64,000 nt of DNA from Bacteroidaceae bacterium (lineage in GTDB: Bacteria > Bacteroidota > Bacteroidia > Bacteroidales > Bacteroidaceae): assembly GCA_024688885.1 (NCBI GenBank), contig JAILDV010000030.1, positions 59,935 to 123,934 of the forward strand, read 5' to 3'. The notes under the pieces are model-generated. The model worked only from the letters and a program-made list of their open reading frames with translations. It was not told where the DNA came from and ran no database searches. Positions 16,453-24,089 of the stretch are shown here, one piece after another. Position 1 is the first letter of the stretch, and every line of letters starts with the position of its first letter. Made by a program: the position numbers and the translations under genes.

Positions 16453-17742
16453 CTACAGCAGTTCCACTGTTTGCACCAATTTGTTGCTGTTTGAACCTTT
16501 GATAAGAATGAGAAAGCCCTGCGGTTTTTGTGTGGATATAGCTGTCTTTACTTCCTCCACATTCGCAAAAAGGCGATAATTGGCAGGATGACGAGTTTTA
16601 GCGAAGTTATCTCCGACCAACCACACTTGTTCGAAGTCCCCTTCTCCAATCAAATCAATCACCTTCTGGTGTTCTTCCTCACTCACATCGCCCAATTCAC
16701 CCATCTGCCCGAGGATGCACATCTTATGGTCGGCTTGAATAAGACGGAAGTTGTCCAGTGCGGCTTTCATGCTGGTTGGGTTAGCGTTATAGGCGTCCAC
16801 CACCAGTTTATTGTCTTTTGTGATGGTCAACTGACTGCGGTTGTTCGATGGGGTATATTCCGCCAACGCGTCACAGATGTCATTTGATGGCACTTCGAAA
16901 TAAGTGCCGATACAGGCAGCTGCCAAAGCGTTGTCAAGGTTGTATGAACCGATAAGTCGAGTTTGTACAACACCACCATTCCACTCAAACTTCAGGAAAG
17001 GATTGCATTCCACCAATTGACCTTTCACGAGCAAGCCATCTGTCTCCGTCTGTCCATATTTCACCAATTTCAAACCCTTGCTGATACCCAAGAGATGCGG
17101 ATTCTCATTGTTGATAAATACCGTACCCTCTATCGCTCTAAGGAAGTCATAGAGTTCCCCTTTGGTGCGGATGACGCCCTCAAATGAGCCGAAACCCAGC
17201 AGATGCGCTTTGCCCACATTTGTAATGATGCCGAAGTCTGGCAATACTATTTCCACCAATATCTTGATTTCTCCAGGATGGTTGGCGCCCATCTCAACAA
17301 CAGCGATGTCATGCTCTTTCGTCAATTGCAGGAGGGTTTTCGGCACTCCTATATGGTTGTTAAAGTTGCCTTGTGTATAAAGCACATGATACTTCTTCTT
17401 CAACACCGTGGCTATCAGTTCTTTCGTGGTGGTCTTTCCATTGGTGCCAGTGATGCCGATGATAGGAGTACCCAGATGAACGCGGTGATATTTCGCCAAC
17501 TGTTGCAGAGTGGTCAACACATCTTCCACCAAAACAAGGTGTTCGTTACCCTCCTCAGCATATTCCTTCTCGTCAATCACGGCATATGCTGCTCCTTGTT
17601 CCAATGCAGCTTTAGCATAAGCATTACCATCAAAAGTTTCACCTTTCAACGCGAAAAACATCGAGCCTTCAGGCACATCACGGCTGTCAGTCGTAATGGT
17701 TGGATGCTGCAGGAACAATTCATATAAATCTTTCATTTCCAT
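16453..17742 (-). CDS. murF: UDP-N-acetylmuramoyl-tripeptide--D-alanyl-D-alanine ligase
   Basis: Cytosolic Mur ligase that adds D-Ala-D-Ala to the UDP-MurNAc-tripeptide, the last soluble step of the peptidoglycan precursor. 429 aa, normal length. Three-domain architecture: an N-terminal UDP-binding part with T-T-D-S-R (about 17-21), the central ATPase with the P-loop G-I-T-G-T-N-G-K-T-T-T (96-106) and V-E-M-G-A-N-H-P-G-E, and a C-terminal domain with D-A-Y-N-A-N-P-T-S-M. It is 26 bp downstream of cdaA and forms an apparent folP-cdaA-murF unit, possibly continuing into the K/E-rich gene. Confidence 0.95.
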   Translation of the reverse strand: MEMKDLYELFLQHPTITTDSRDVPEGSMFFALKGETFDGNAYAKAALEQGAAYAVIDEKEYAEEGNEHLVLVEDVLTTLQQLAKYHRVHLGTPIIGITGTNGKTTTKELIATVLKKKYHVLYTQGNFNNHIGVPKTLLQLTKEHDIAVVEMGANHPGEIKILVEIVLPDFGIITNVGKAHLLGFGSFEGVIRTKGELYDFLRAIEGTVFINNENPHLLGISKGLKLVKYGQTETDGLLVKGQLVECNPFLKFEWNGGVVQTRLIGSYNLDNALAAACIGTYFEVPSNDICDALAEYTPSNNRSQLTITKDNKLVVDAYNANPTSMKAALDNFRLIQADHKMCILGQMGELGDVSEEEHQKVIDLIGEGDFEQVWLVGDNFAKTRHPANYRLFANVEEVKTAISTQKPQGFLILIKGSNSNKLVQTVELL

Positions 17743-17768
17743 ATATTCAAATCTCTAAAATCACCTTC

Positions 17769-18542
17769 TCATTTCAATGCATTAATCAAATAGCTCTCCA
17801 ATTCGTTACTTGCCAGTCGCAAGTGGAACTCACCTCCCTGTGCCACACTGATGGCACCCGTCTCTTCACTAACGATGATGGCGATGGCATCACTTTGCGA
17901 GGTGATGCCAAGTGCAGCACGATGACGAAGTCCCAATTCCTTGGGAATGTTCAGATTGTGACTGACAGGTAAGATACATCCTGCCGCCATTATACGATTA
18001 TGCCCGATAATCATGGCACCATCGTGAAGAGGCGAATTTTTGAAGAAGATATTTTTGATGAGTTCACTACTGATATTGGCATCTATAGCCTCTCCCGACT
18101 TAACCACATCGCTCAGCGACATTTCACGTTCAATGACAATCAACGCCCCTACCATATTCTTGCTCATCGAATCACAAGCCAACACTATGCGCATGATTTG
18201 CTGATCCTCATGCTCTTCTGCGAGGTTGGCCTTATTCTTGACAAAATACCGTGTGATGAAATTCAGCCGGCGTTGCGAACCTATCGTAAGGAAGAATCGG
18301 CGTATCTCCTCTTGGAAAAGAATGATAAGTGCCAACACACCCACACTGACCAATTTATCGAAGATGCTGCCCAACAGTTTCATCTCCAACATCTGCGACA
18401 CAACAATCCAGATGATGACAAAGACCATGATGCCATAGAACACATTGAGTGAACCCGACGACTTCATCAGTCGCCATGCGTAGAACAGCAGCATGGCAAC
18501 CAACAAGATGTCGATAGCGTCTTTTAAGCCAAATTCAAACAT
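17769..18542 (-). CDS. cdaA: Diadenylate cyclase CdaA (c-di-AMP synthase)
   Basis: Membrane-bound enzyme joining two ATP into cyclic di-AMP, a second messenger for turgor and cell-wall control. 257 aa: three N-terminal transmembrane helices (about 8-25, 33-52, 62-80) and a cytoplasmic DAC domain with the active-site motifs L-H-D-G-A-M, G-L-R-H-R-A-A and V-S-E-E-T-G. Its start overlaps the folP end by 19 bp, so the two are coupled. The pairing with folP upstream and murF downstream places c-di-AMP signalling beside folate and wall synthesis; firmicutes often pair cdaA with glmM instead. Confidence 0.94.
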   Translation of the reverse strand: MFEFGLKDAIDILLVAMLLFYAWRLMKSSGSLNVFYGIMVFVIIWIVVSQMLEMKLLGSIFDKLVSVGVLALIILFQEEIRRFFLTIGSQRRLNFITRYFVKNKANLAEEHEDQQIMRIVLACDSMSKNMVGALIVIEREMSLSDVVKSGEAIDANISSELIKNIFFKNSPLHDGAMIIGHNRIMAAGCILPVSHNLNIPKELGLRHRAALGITSQSDAIAIIVSEETGAISVAQGGEFHLRLASNELESYLINALK

Positions 18543-19366
18543 AGTCTCACCACTTCTTTGGCCTCCCTGACATCATGCACCCGAAGGATATTGGCACCCT
18601 TCTGCAGAGCAATCGTGTTCAGCACAGTCGTACCATTCAAAGCCTCATCTGGTGTGCAGTTCAGCAATTTGTATATCATGCTCTTACGTGAAACGCCCAC
18701 CAACAGCGGCAGTTCAAACACATGGAGCATCTCCTGATGTTGGAGCAGTTCGTAATTGTGTTCAAGCGTCTTGGCAAAACCGTAACCTGGATCAAGGATG
18801 ATGTCTTTTTGACCGAGGTCTCTCAATCGTTGAATCTTCTCCGCAAAATAAAGCATCACCTCTTTCAACAAATCATCATAATGCGGTGCCTCCTGCATCG
18901 TCTGCGGCGTACCTTTCATATGCATCAAGATATAAGGAACCCCCAGTTTTGCCACTGTCGGGAACATCGCCTTGTCCAATTCTCCTCCGGAAATGTCGTT
19001 GATGATATCAGCTCCCAGTTCTTCCACACACATCTTTGCCACATCTGCACGAAATGTGTCCACACTCACAGGCATGTCGGGACATTCCTCCCTCACAATC
19101 TTCATTCCTCGTCTCAAGCGCTCCATCTCCTCTTTCGACGACACATCTGCCGCTCCCGGACGACTTGAATAGGCACCCACGTCTATCATTTCCCCACCCT
19201 CATCTGCAATTTGCCGGACACGCTTGCGAATAGCATCCTCCGTTTCCATCCGACTCCCTGCATAGAATGAGTCAGGCGTCACGTTCAGGATGCCCATCAC
19301 CTGCGGTTTAGAGAGATTCAGCAACTGCCCTCTCACATTGATTGTATAAGGCAAAAGTCCTTTCAT
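18524..19366 (-). CDS. folP: Dihydropteroate synthase
   Basis: Cytosolic enzyme joining para-aminobenzoate to dihydropterin pyrophosphate, the sulfonamide target. Motifs are V-M-G-I-L-N-V-T-P-D-S-F near the N-terminus, I-D-V-G-A-Y-S-S-R-P-G-A, S-V-D-T-F-R-A, D-I-I-N-D-I-S-G-G, D-P-G-Y-G-F-A-K and G-V-S-R-K-S near the C-terminus. The ATG at 19366 gives 280 aa, the normal length. The frame stays open further upstream, but that extension is not family-like and would run over the promoter. The -7 box ends 5 nt before this ATG, suggesting a leaderless message. Confidence 0.93.
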   Translation of the reverse strand: MKGLLPYTINVRGQLLNLSKPQVMGILNVTPDSFYAGSRMETEDAIRKRVRQIADEGGEMIDVGAYSSRPGAADVSSKEEMERLRRGMKIVREECPDMPVSVDTFRADVAKMCVEELGADIINDISGGELDKAMFPTVAKLGVPYILMHMKGTPQTMQEAPHYDDLLKEVMLYFAEKIQRLRDLGQKDIILDPGYGFAKTLEHNYELLQHQEMLHVFELPLLVGVSRKSMIYKLLNCTPDEALNGTTVLNTIALQKGANILRVHDVREAKEVVRLCLNLA

Positions 19367-19371
19367 CGGGA

Positions 19372-19379
19372 CAAAGTTA
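19372..19379 (-). promoter_or_regulatory. -7 box of folP, 5 nt from the start codon
   Basis: Read leftward, TAACTTTG matches TAnnTTTG; five nucleotides separate it from the folP ATG, so the predicted message has almost no leader. Confidence 0.6.
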
Positions 19380-19535
19380 GTGAAAAATCGGGAGTTAAAA
19401 GCCAGAAGTGTAGTTTTTTTGCTGTTATGCACGAAAAAATGAGGTAAAAACAGCAAACGGAGAGGTTTGTCTGCCACTTATCCACACCATACATCAAGCC
19501 AGACGCCCCCCAACAGTAAAAATAAACATGTTTAT

Positions 19536-19566
19536 TTTGTATTGTGCTCATTTTTCCCTACCTTTG
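19536..19566 (+). promoter_or_regulatory. Promoter of the LptF/G-like permease operon
   Basis: TTTG at 19536-19539, a 19-bp spacer and TACCTTTG at 19559-19566: a full consensus Bacteroidetes promoter with a leader of about 37 nt. Confidence 0.8.
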
Positions 19567-19606
19567 CACCTTGAAAAATTGTGTATTGCTGATTTCGAGG
19601 TAAGAA

Positions 19607-21517
19607 ATGAGACTCATCAAGCGACTTGACTCCTTCATTTTGAAGAATTTCCTCACGCTGTTTGCAGGTACCTTCTGCATCAGCCTGTTTGTCGTCATGA
19701 TGCAGTTTCTTTGGAAGTACATCGATGACCTCATTGGTAAGGGATTGACAATAGACGTGTATGTGGAGTTCTTCTTCTATGCCGCACTAACGTTGGTGCC
19801 GATGGCATTGCCTTTGGCGATTCTGTTAGCAAGTCTCATCTCGTTCGGCAATTTGGGAGAGCGTTTGGAACTTCTTGCCATCAAAGCAGCAGGCATCTCG
19901 CTTATCCGAACCCTTCGCCCCCTCATTGTGCTGGTTTCGCTGATGTCGCTCACGGCTTTCCACTTTCAAAACAAGATTGTGCCGGAAGCCCAGTTGAAAT
20001 TGCTCCAGATGCTGACCGCCATGAAGATGAAATCGCCTGAACTGGACATTCCAGAGGGCGTGTTCTATGATGGCATCGAGAACATCAACCTGTATGTGAG
20101 GCACAAGAACGAGAATACAGGCATGCTGTACGATGTCATCATCTACAACATGCAGGACGGAGTGAACAGGGCACACATCATCTTGGCAGATTCCGCCAGA
20201 TTGGAAACCACCAGCGACAAGATGCACCTGTTGTTGCACATGTATCAAGGTGAGCAGTTCGAGAACCTGATGAGTAGTGCCTTGCAGACAAGAGATGTGC
20301 CGTACCGAAGGGAGACGTTTGTGGAGAAGCACTTCATCATCGACTTCGACACGAACTTCAACTTGGCAGACCAAGACGACGTGGCAACCAGTGCGCGCAC
20401 AAAAACCATCAAGCAGCTGACACATGACATCGACTCGATGCAGTGCTACCTTGACAGCCTCAGCGTCATCTTCTATGGTAATATGCAGCACTATTCTCTG
20501 GGCATTCCACACAAGATGCGTATTTCCGACTACGACTCAATGGCTATTGCCAACATGCCCGACAGCGTCAAGCAAGGGTTGGAGAAGGAGGAGCAGCTCT
20601 ATCAGACACATAAGGCAAAGACTGCCTTCGTCATACCCAAGTCTGACGTAAACCTCGACACCTTGTACACGCAGACAAATTCGCAGGGTAAGCAGCGCAT
20701 CATTATGAACGCGTTGCAGAAGGCTGGATTTCAGGAGATGGATGCCAACAGCAAGGCTGACGTGATGGAGTATGGTGACAAGCAGATTCGTCTGCATCAG
20801 ATTCAGTTCTGGCAGAAAATCACCATGTCGTTGGCATGTCTGATATTCTTCTTCATCGGTGCCCCGCTCGGTGCCATCATACGCAAGGGCGGTCTTGGTT
20901 TCCCAGTCGTGGTGGCCGTCATCATCTTCATTGCCTACTACATCATCGACACGGGTGCTATGAAGGTGAGCCGTGAGGGAGAAATGCCTGTGTGGTTTGG
21001 CATGTGGATAAGCACATTGGTCATGGCACCTTTGGGTGTGTTCTTCACTGTGAAGTCCAACAACGACTCTGCCGTGTTCAACATGGATGCCTACGTTAGC
21101 TTGTGGAAGAAGTTCCTGGGCATTCGTCCCAAACGGAACATCGTACGCAAGGAGGTCATCATCAACGACCCCGACTATGCCGACATGGACAAGACGCTGC
21201 AACAGCTCATCACGACAAGCCGCGAATATCTCAGCACCTTGCCACGTTCTACATTCTTTGGCTATATGAAGTACATCGTACGCTACTGGTTCTCGAGACG
21301 TGAGGACATGCAGGCTGAGGGCATCATGCAGATAACGGAATATGTGGTGGAGGTGCTGTCGAACAGCAAAGACCGCTATGTGCTCAGACTGCTGAACGGC
21401 TATCCGGTGATGGAGACACGCAACTTCCGTTTCTATCGCCGTCGCAGGAAGGATGTGCGTGCGGTCATCAAATATTCAGAACAAATCAGAACAGAAATAG
21501 GGAAATACATCAACTAA
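19607..21517 (+). CDS. LptF/LptG (YjgP/YjgQ) family permease
   Basis: Inner-membrane subunit of the Lpt ABC exporter that lifts lipopolysaccharide toward the outer membrane. N-terminal helices (about 15-35, 55-85, 100-120), a long periplasmic beta-jellyroll domain (about 125-390) and C-terminal helices (about 400-490) follow the family order. At 636 aa it is much longer than the roughly 360 aa of E. coli LptF because of a charged cytoplasmic extension of about 145 residues after the last helix, a form seen in Bacteroidetes. Followed after 3 bp by ribBA, so the two are co-transcribed. LptF versus LptG cannot be decided. Confidence 0.88.
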   Translation: MRLIKRLDSFILKNFLTLFAGTFCISLFVVMMQFLWKYIDDLIGKGLTIDVYVEFFFYAALTLVPMALPLAILLASLISFGNLGERLELLAIKAAGISLIRTLRPLIVLVSLMSLTAFHFQNKIVPEAQLKLLQMLTAMKMKSPELDIPEGVFYDGIENINLYVRHKNENTGMLYDVIIYNMQDGVNRAHIILADSARLETTSDKMHLLLHMYQGEQFENLMSSALQTRDVPYRRETFVEKHFIIDFDTNFNLADQDDVATSARTKTIKQLTHDIDSMQCYLDSLSVIFYGNMQHYSLGIPHKMRISDYDSMAIANMPDSVKQGLEKEEQLYQTHKAKTAFVIPKSDVNLDTLYTQTNSQGKQRIIMNALQKAGFQEMDANSKADVMEYGDKQIRLHQIQFWQKITMSLACLIFFFIGAPLGAIIRKGGLGFPVVVAVIIFIAYYIIDTGAMKVSREGEMPVWFGMWISTLVMAPLGVFFTVKSNNDSAVFNMDAYVSLWKKFLGIRPKRNIVRKEVIINDPDYADMDKTLQQLITTSREYLSTLPRSTFFGYMKYIVRYWFSRREDMQAEGIMQITEYVVEVLSNSKDRYVLRLLNGYPVMETRNFRFYRRRRKDVRAVIKYSEQIRTEIGKYIN

Positions 21518-21520
21518 ATT

Positions 21521-22729
21521 ATGATACAATTCAGTAAGATTGAAGAGGCTATTGAGGACTTCAAACAAGGCAAGTTCGTGATAGTGGTGGACGATGAAGA
21601 CCGAGAGAACGAAGGTGACTTCATCACGCCTGCCGAGATGATTACCCCCGAGAAGGTGAACTTCATGCTTCGTGAAGGTCGGGGCGTGCTCTGTGCTCCC
21701 ATCACCATCTCGCGTGCCAAAGAGTTGGAATTGCCTCATCAGGTGGAGGAAAACACATCCATGCTGGGCACACCCTTCACAGTGACCATCGACAAGCTGG
21801 AAGGTTGCACCACAGGTGTGAGTGCGCATGACCGTGCTGCCACCATCCAATGGTTGGCTAATCCCGAAGCAAAGTCAAGCGACTTCGGTCGCCCCGGACA
21901 TATCAATCCTCTCTATGCACAGGACAATGGTGTGCTGCGTCGTTCAGGACACACAGAAGCGGCTGTCGATTTGGCACGTCTGGCAGGTTTGAAGCCAGCC
22001 GCTGCCCTCATCGAGATTCTGAATCCCGATGGCACGATGGCTCGTATGCCCGAACTCATCAAGAAAGCAGAGGAGTTGGGGTTGAAACTCATTCAAATCA
22101 AAGACCTCATCGCCTACCGTCTGCAACGCGAAAGCCTTGTGGAGAAGGGAGTGGAGGCTGACATGCCCACTGCATACGGACATTTCCGCATCATCCCCTT
22201 CCGTCAGAAGAGCAACGGATTGGAACATGTCGCCCTCATCAAGGGTGAGTGGAAGCCCGATGAACCCGTGTTGGTACGTATGCACTCCAGTTGTGCCACA
22301 GGCGACATCTTTGCCAGCCAGCGTTGCGACTGTGGAGAACAGCTGCACAAATCCATGCAACTCATCGAGAAGGAGGGCAAGGGTGCTGTAGTCTATCTCA
22401 TTCAGGAGGGGCGCGGCATCGGATTGATGAACAAGATTGCAGCCTACAAATTACAGGAGCAGGGGCTCGATACGGTGGATGCCAACATTCACCTCGGTTT
22501 CGACCCAGACTTGCGCGACTATGGAGTGGGTGCCCAAATCCTCCGAGAAATCGGCATCAGCAAAATACGTCTGTTGACCAACAACCCCGTGAAGCGTGTG
22601 GGTTTGGAAGGGTATGGACTTGAAATCGTGGAGAACGTGCCTATCGAAATCACCCCCAACCCCTACAACGAGCGATACCTCCACACCAAGAAGGAGCGCA
22701 TGGGACACACTTTGCATTTCAATAAGTAG
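21521..22729 (+). CDS. ribBA: Bifunctional DHBP synthase / GTP cyclohydrolase II
   Basis: Makes both riboflavin precursors: 3,4-dihydroxy-2-butanone 4-phosphate from ribulose 5-phosphate (N-terminal RibB, with [11 protein letters not shown] and S-A-H-D-R) and diaminohydroxypyrimidine from GTP (C-terminal RibA). The RibA zinc site is visible as C-A-T-G-D-I-F-x-S-x-R-C-D-C-G, followed by Q-E-G-R-G-I-G-L. 402 aa, the usual fused length. It starts 3 bp after the permease stop codon. No FMN riboswitch is seen; expression seems to come from the permease promoter. Confidence 0.96.
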   Translation: MIQFSKIEEAIEDFKQGKFVIVVDDEDRENEGDFITPAEMITPEKVNFMLREGRGVLCAPITISRAKELELPHQVEENTSMLGTPFTVTIDKLEGCTTGVSAHDRAATIQWLANPEAKSSDFGRPGHINPLYAQDNGVLRRSGHTEAAVDLARLAGLKPAAALIEILNPDGTMARMPELIKKAEELGLKLIQIKDLIAYRLQRESLVEKGVEADMPTAYGHFRIIPFRQKSNGLEHVALIKGEWKPDEPVLVRMHSSCATGDIFASQRCDCGEQLHKSMQLIEKEGKGAVVYLIQEGRGIGLMNKIAAYKLQEQGLDTVDANIHLGFDPDLRDYGVGAQILREIGISKIRLLTNNPVKRVGLEGYGLEIVENVPIEITPNPYNERYLHTKKERMGHTLHFNK

Positions 22730-22731
22730 CA

Positions 22732-22772
22732 GACCCTCTCCCTGACCCTCCACCGTAATGGGGAGGGAGACC
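22732..22772. repeat. G/C-rich palindromic element after ribBA
   Basis: GACCCTCTCCCTGACCCTCC and GGGGAGGGAGACC surround a CGTAAT loop; about 90% identical to the hairpin at 11077-11116. It lies 3 bp after the ribBA stop and may act as a terminator or mRNA end-stabiliser. Confidence 0.8.
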
Positions 22773-22832
22773 AGGAAAAGGAAGAAAAGTCATTACGAGA
22801 TAATAAATTAAGTCAAATAATAGTAAGTAGAA

Positions 22833-22886
22833 TCTCCCCCACAAACATTCTACTCCTCCCATTCAAGGGGAGGCGGGGGAGGTGTC
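22833..22886. repeat. G/C-rich palindromic element that supplies the aspC ribosome binding site
   Basis: CTCCCCC and CTCCTCCC pair with GGGGAGG and GGGGGAGG around ATTCAA. The right arm ends in GGGGGAGGTG about 8 nt before the ATG at 22890, an unusually strong Shine-Dalgarno sequence for this genome, and it would be hidden when the hairpin forms. Confidence 0.65.
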
Positions 22887-22889
22887 TTT

Positions 22890-24083
22890 ATGGAAAATCT
22901 TTCAGAAAGATTAAACAGACTCTCACCAAGTGCCACGCTGGCGATGAGTCAGAAGAGCTCAGAGCTAAAAGCTCAGGGCGTGGACGTGATTAACCTCAGT
23001 GTGGGTGAGCCTGACTTCAACACTCCCGACCACATCAAAGCGGCAGCTATCAAGGCAGTGGAAGAGAACTGGAGCCGTTACAGCCCCGTGCCAGGTTATC
23101 CAGAACTGAAACAAGCCATCGTCAACAAACTCAAGAACGAGAACGGGCTTGACTACAAACCCTCTCAGATTCTTTGTTCCAATGGTGCCAAGCAGTCTGT
23201 CTGCAATACCATCATGGCCATCATCAACGCTGGCGACGAGGTCATCATCCCAGCTCCTTACTGGGTGTCTTATCCTCAGATGGTGCTCCTTGCTGAAGGC
23301 ACACCCGTGTTCATCGACGCTCCTATTGAGCAGGACTTCAAGATTACCCCTGCACAGTTGGAGGCAGCCATCACACCCAAGACACGTGCCCTCATTCTCT
23401 GCTCACCCAGCAACCCTACTGGTTCTGTCTATAGCAAGGAAGAACTCGAAGGGCTCAAGAATGTGCTCCTGAAGCATGAGAATGTCATCGTCATCGCTGA
23501 CGAGATTTACGAGCACATCAACTATGTGGGCAAGCATGCTTCCATGGCTGCGTTCAACGACATCAAAGACCGTGTGGTGGTCATCAACGGTGTGTCCAAG
23601 GCTTATGCCATGACAGGTTGGCGCATTGGTTTCATTGCTGCTCCCGAATGGATTGTGAAGGGCTGCAACAAGTTGCAAGGTCAGTACACCTCTGGTCCCT
23701 GCTCTGTCTCTCAGAAGGCTGCCGAGGCTGCTTTCTCTGGTGACCAGCAGTGCGTGGAGGACATGCGTCTTGCTTTCGAGCGTCGCAAGAACCTCATCGT
23801 GAAACTTGCCAAGGAGATTCCAGGTCTTGAAGTGAACAACCCACAAGGTGCGTTCTACCTCTTCCCAAAATGCTCCAGCTACTTTGGCAAGAAAGACGGT
23901 GACCGTGTCATCAACAACTCCACCGACTTTGCCATGTACCTCCTCGAAGTGGGTCATGTCGCTACCGTAGGTGGTGATGCTTTCGGCTCTCCTGAATGTT
24001 TCCGTATGAGCTATGCCACCAGCGATGAGAACATCGTCGAGTCCATGAAGCGCATCAAGGAAACATTGGCACGTCTCAAATAA
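22890..24083 (+). CDS. aspC: Aspartate aminotransferase, class I
   Basis: PLP enzyme interconverting aspartate/oxaloacetate with glutamate/2-oxoglutarate, 397 aa. Fold-type I landmarks: N-L-S-V-G-E-P-D-F near residue 35, Y-S-P-V-P-G-Y-P-E-L, the substrate-contact S-P-S-N-P-T-G (172-178), A-D-E-I-Y, and the PLP lysine K237 in G-V-S-K-A-Y-A-M-T-G-W-R-I-G. This is the subgroup Ib of thermophiles and Bacteroidetes; some members also act on aromatic or prephenate substrates. It may be co-transcribed with the gene beginning 6 bp downstream, though the functions do not obviously match. Confidence 0.92.
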   Translation: MENLSERLNRLSPSATLAMSQKSSELKAQGVDVINLSVGEPDFNTPDHIKAAAIKAVEENWSRYSPVPGYPELKQAIVNKLKNENGLDYKPSQILCSNGAKQSVCNTIMAIINAGDEVIIPAPYWVSYPQMVLLAEGTPVFIDAPIEQDFKITPAQLEAAITPKTRALILCSPSNPTGSVYSKEELEGLKNVLLKHENVIVIADEIYEHINYVGKHASMAAFNDIKDRVVVINGVSKAYAMTGWRIGFIAAPEWIVKGCNKLQGQYTSGPCSVSQKAAEAAFSGDQQCVEDMRLAFERRKNLIVKLAKEIPGLEVNNPQGAFYLFPKCSSYFGKKDGDRVINNSTDFAMYLLEVGHVATVGGDAFGSPECFRMSYATSDENIVESMKRIKETLARLK

Positions 24084-24089
24084 TCGCAC

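Noticed and set aside
19367..19477. Upstream extension of folP
   Set aside because: It runs over the TAACTTTG box and has no dihydropteroate synthase similarity; the 280-aa form has normal length.
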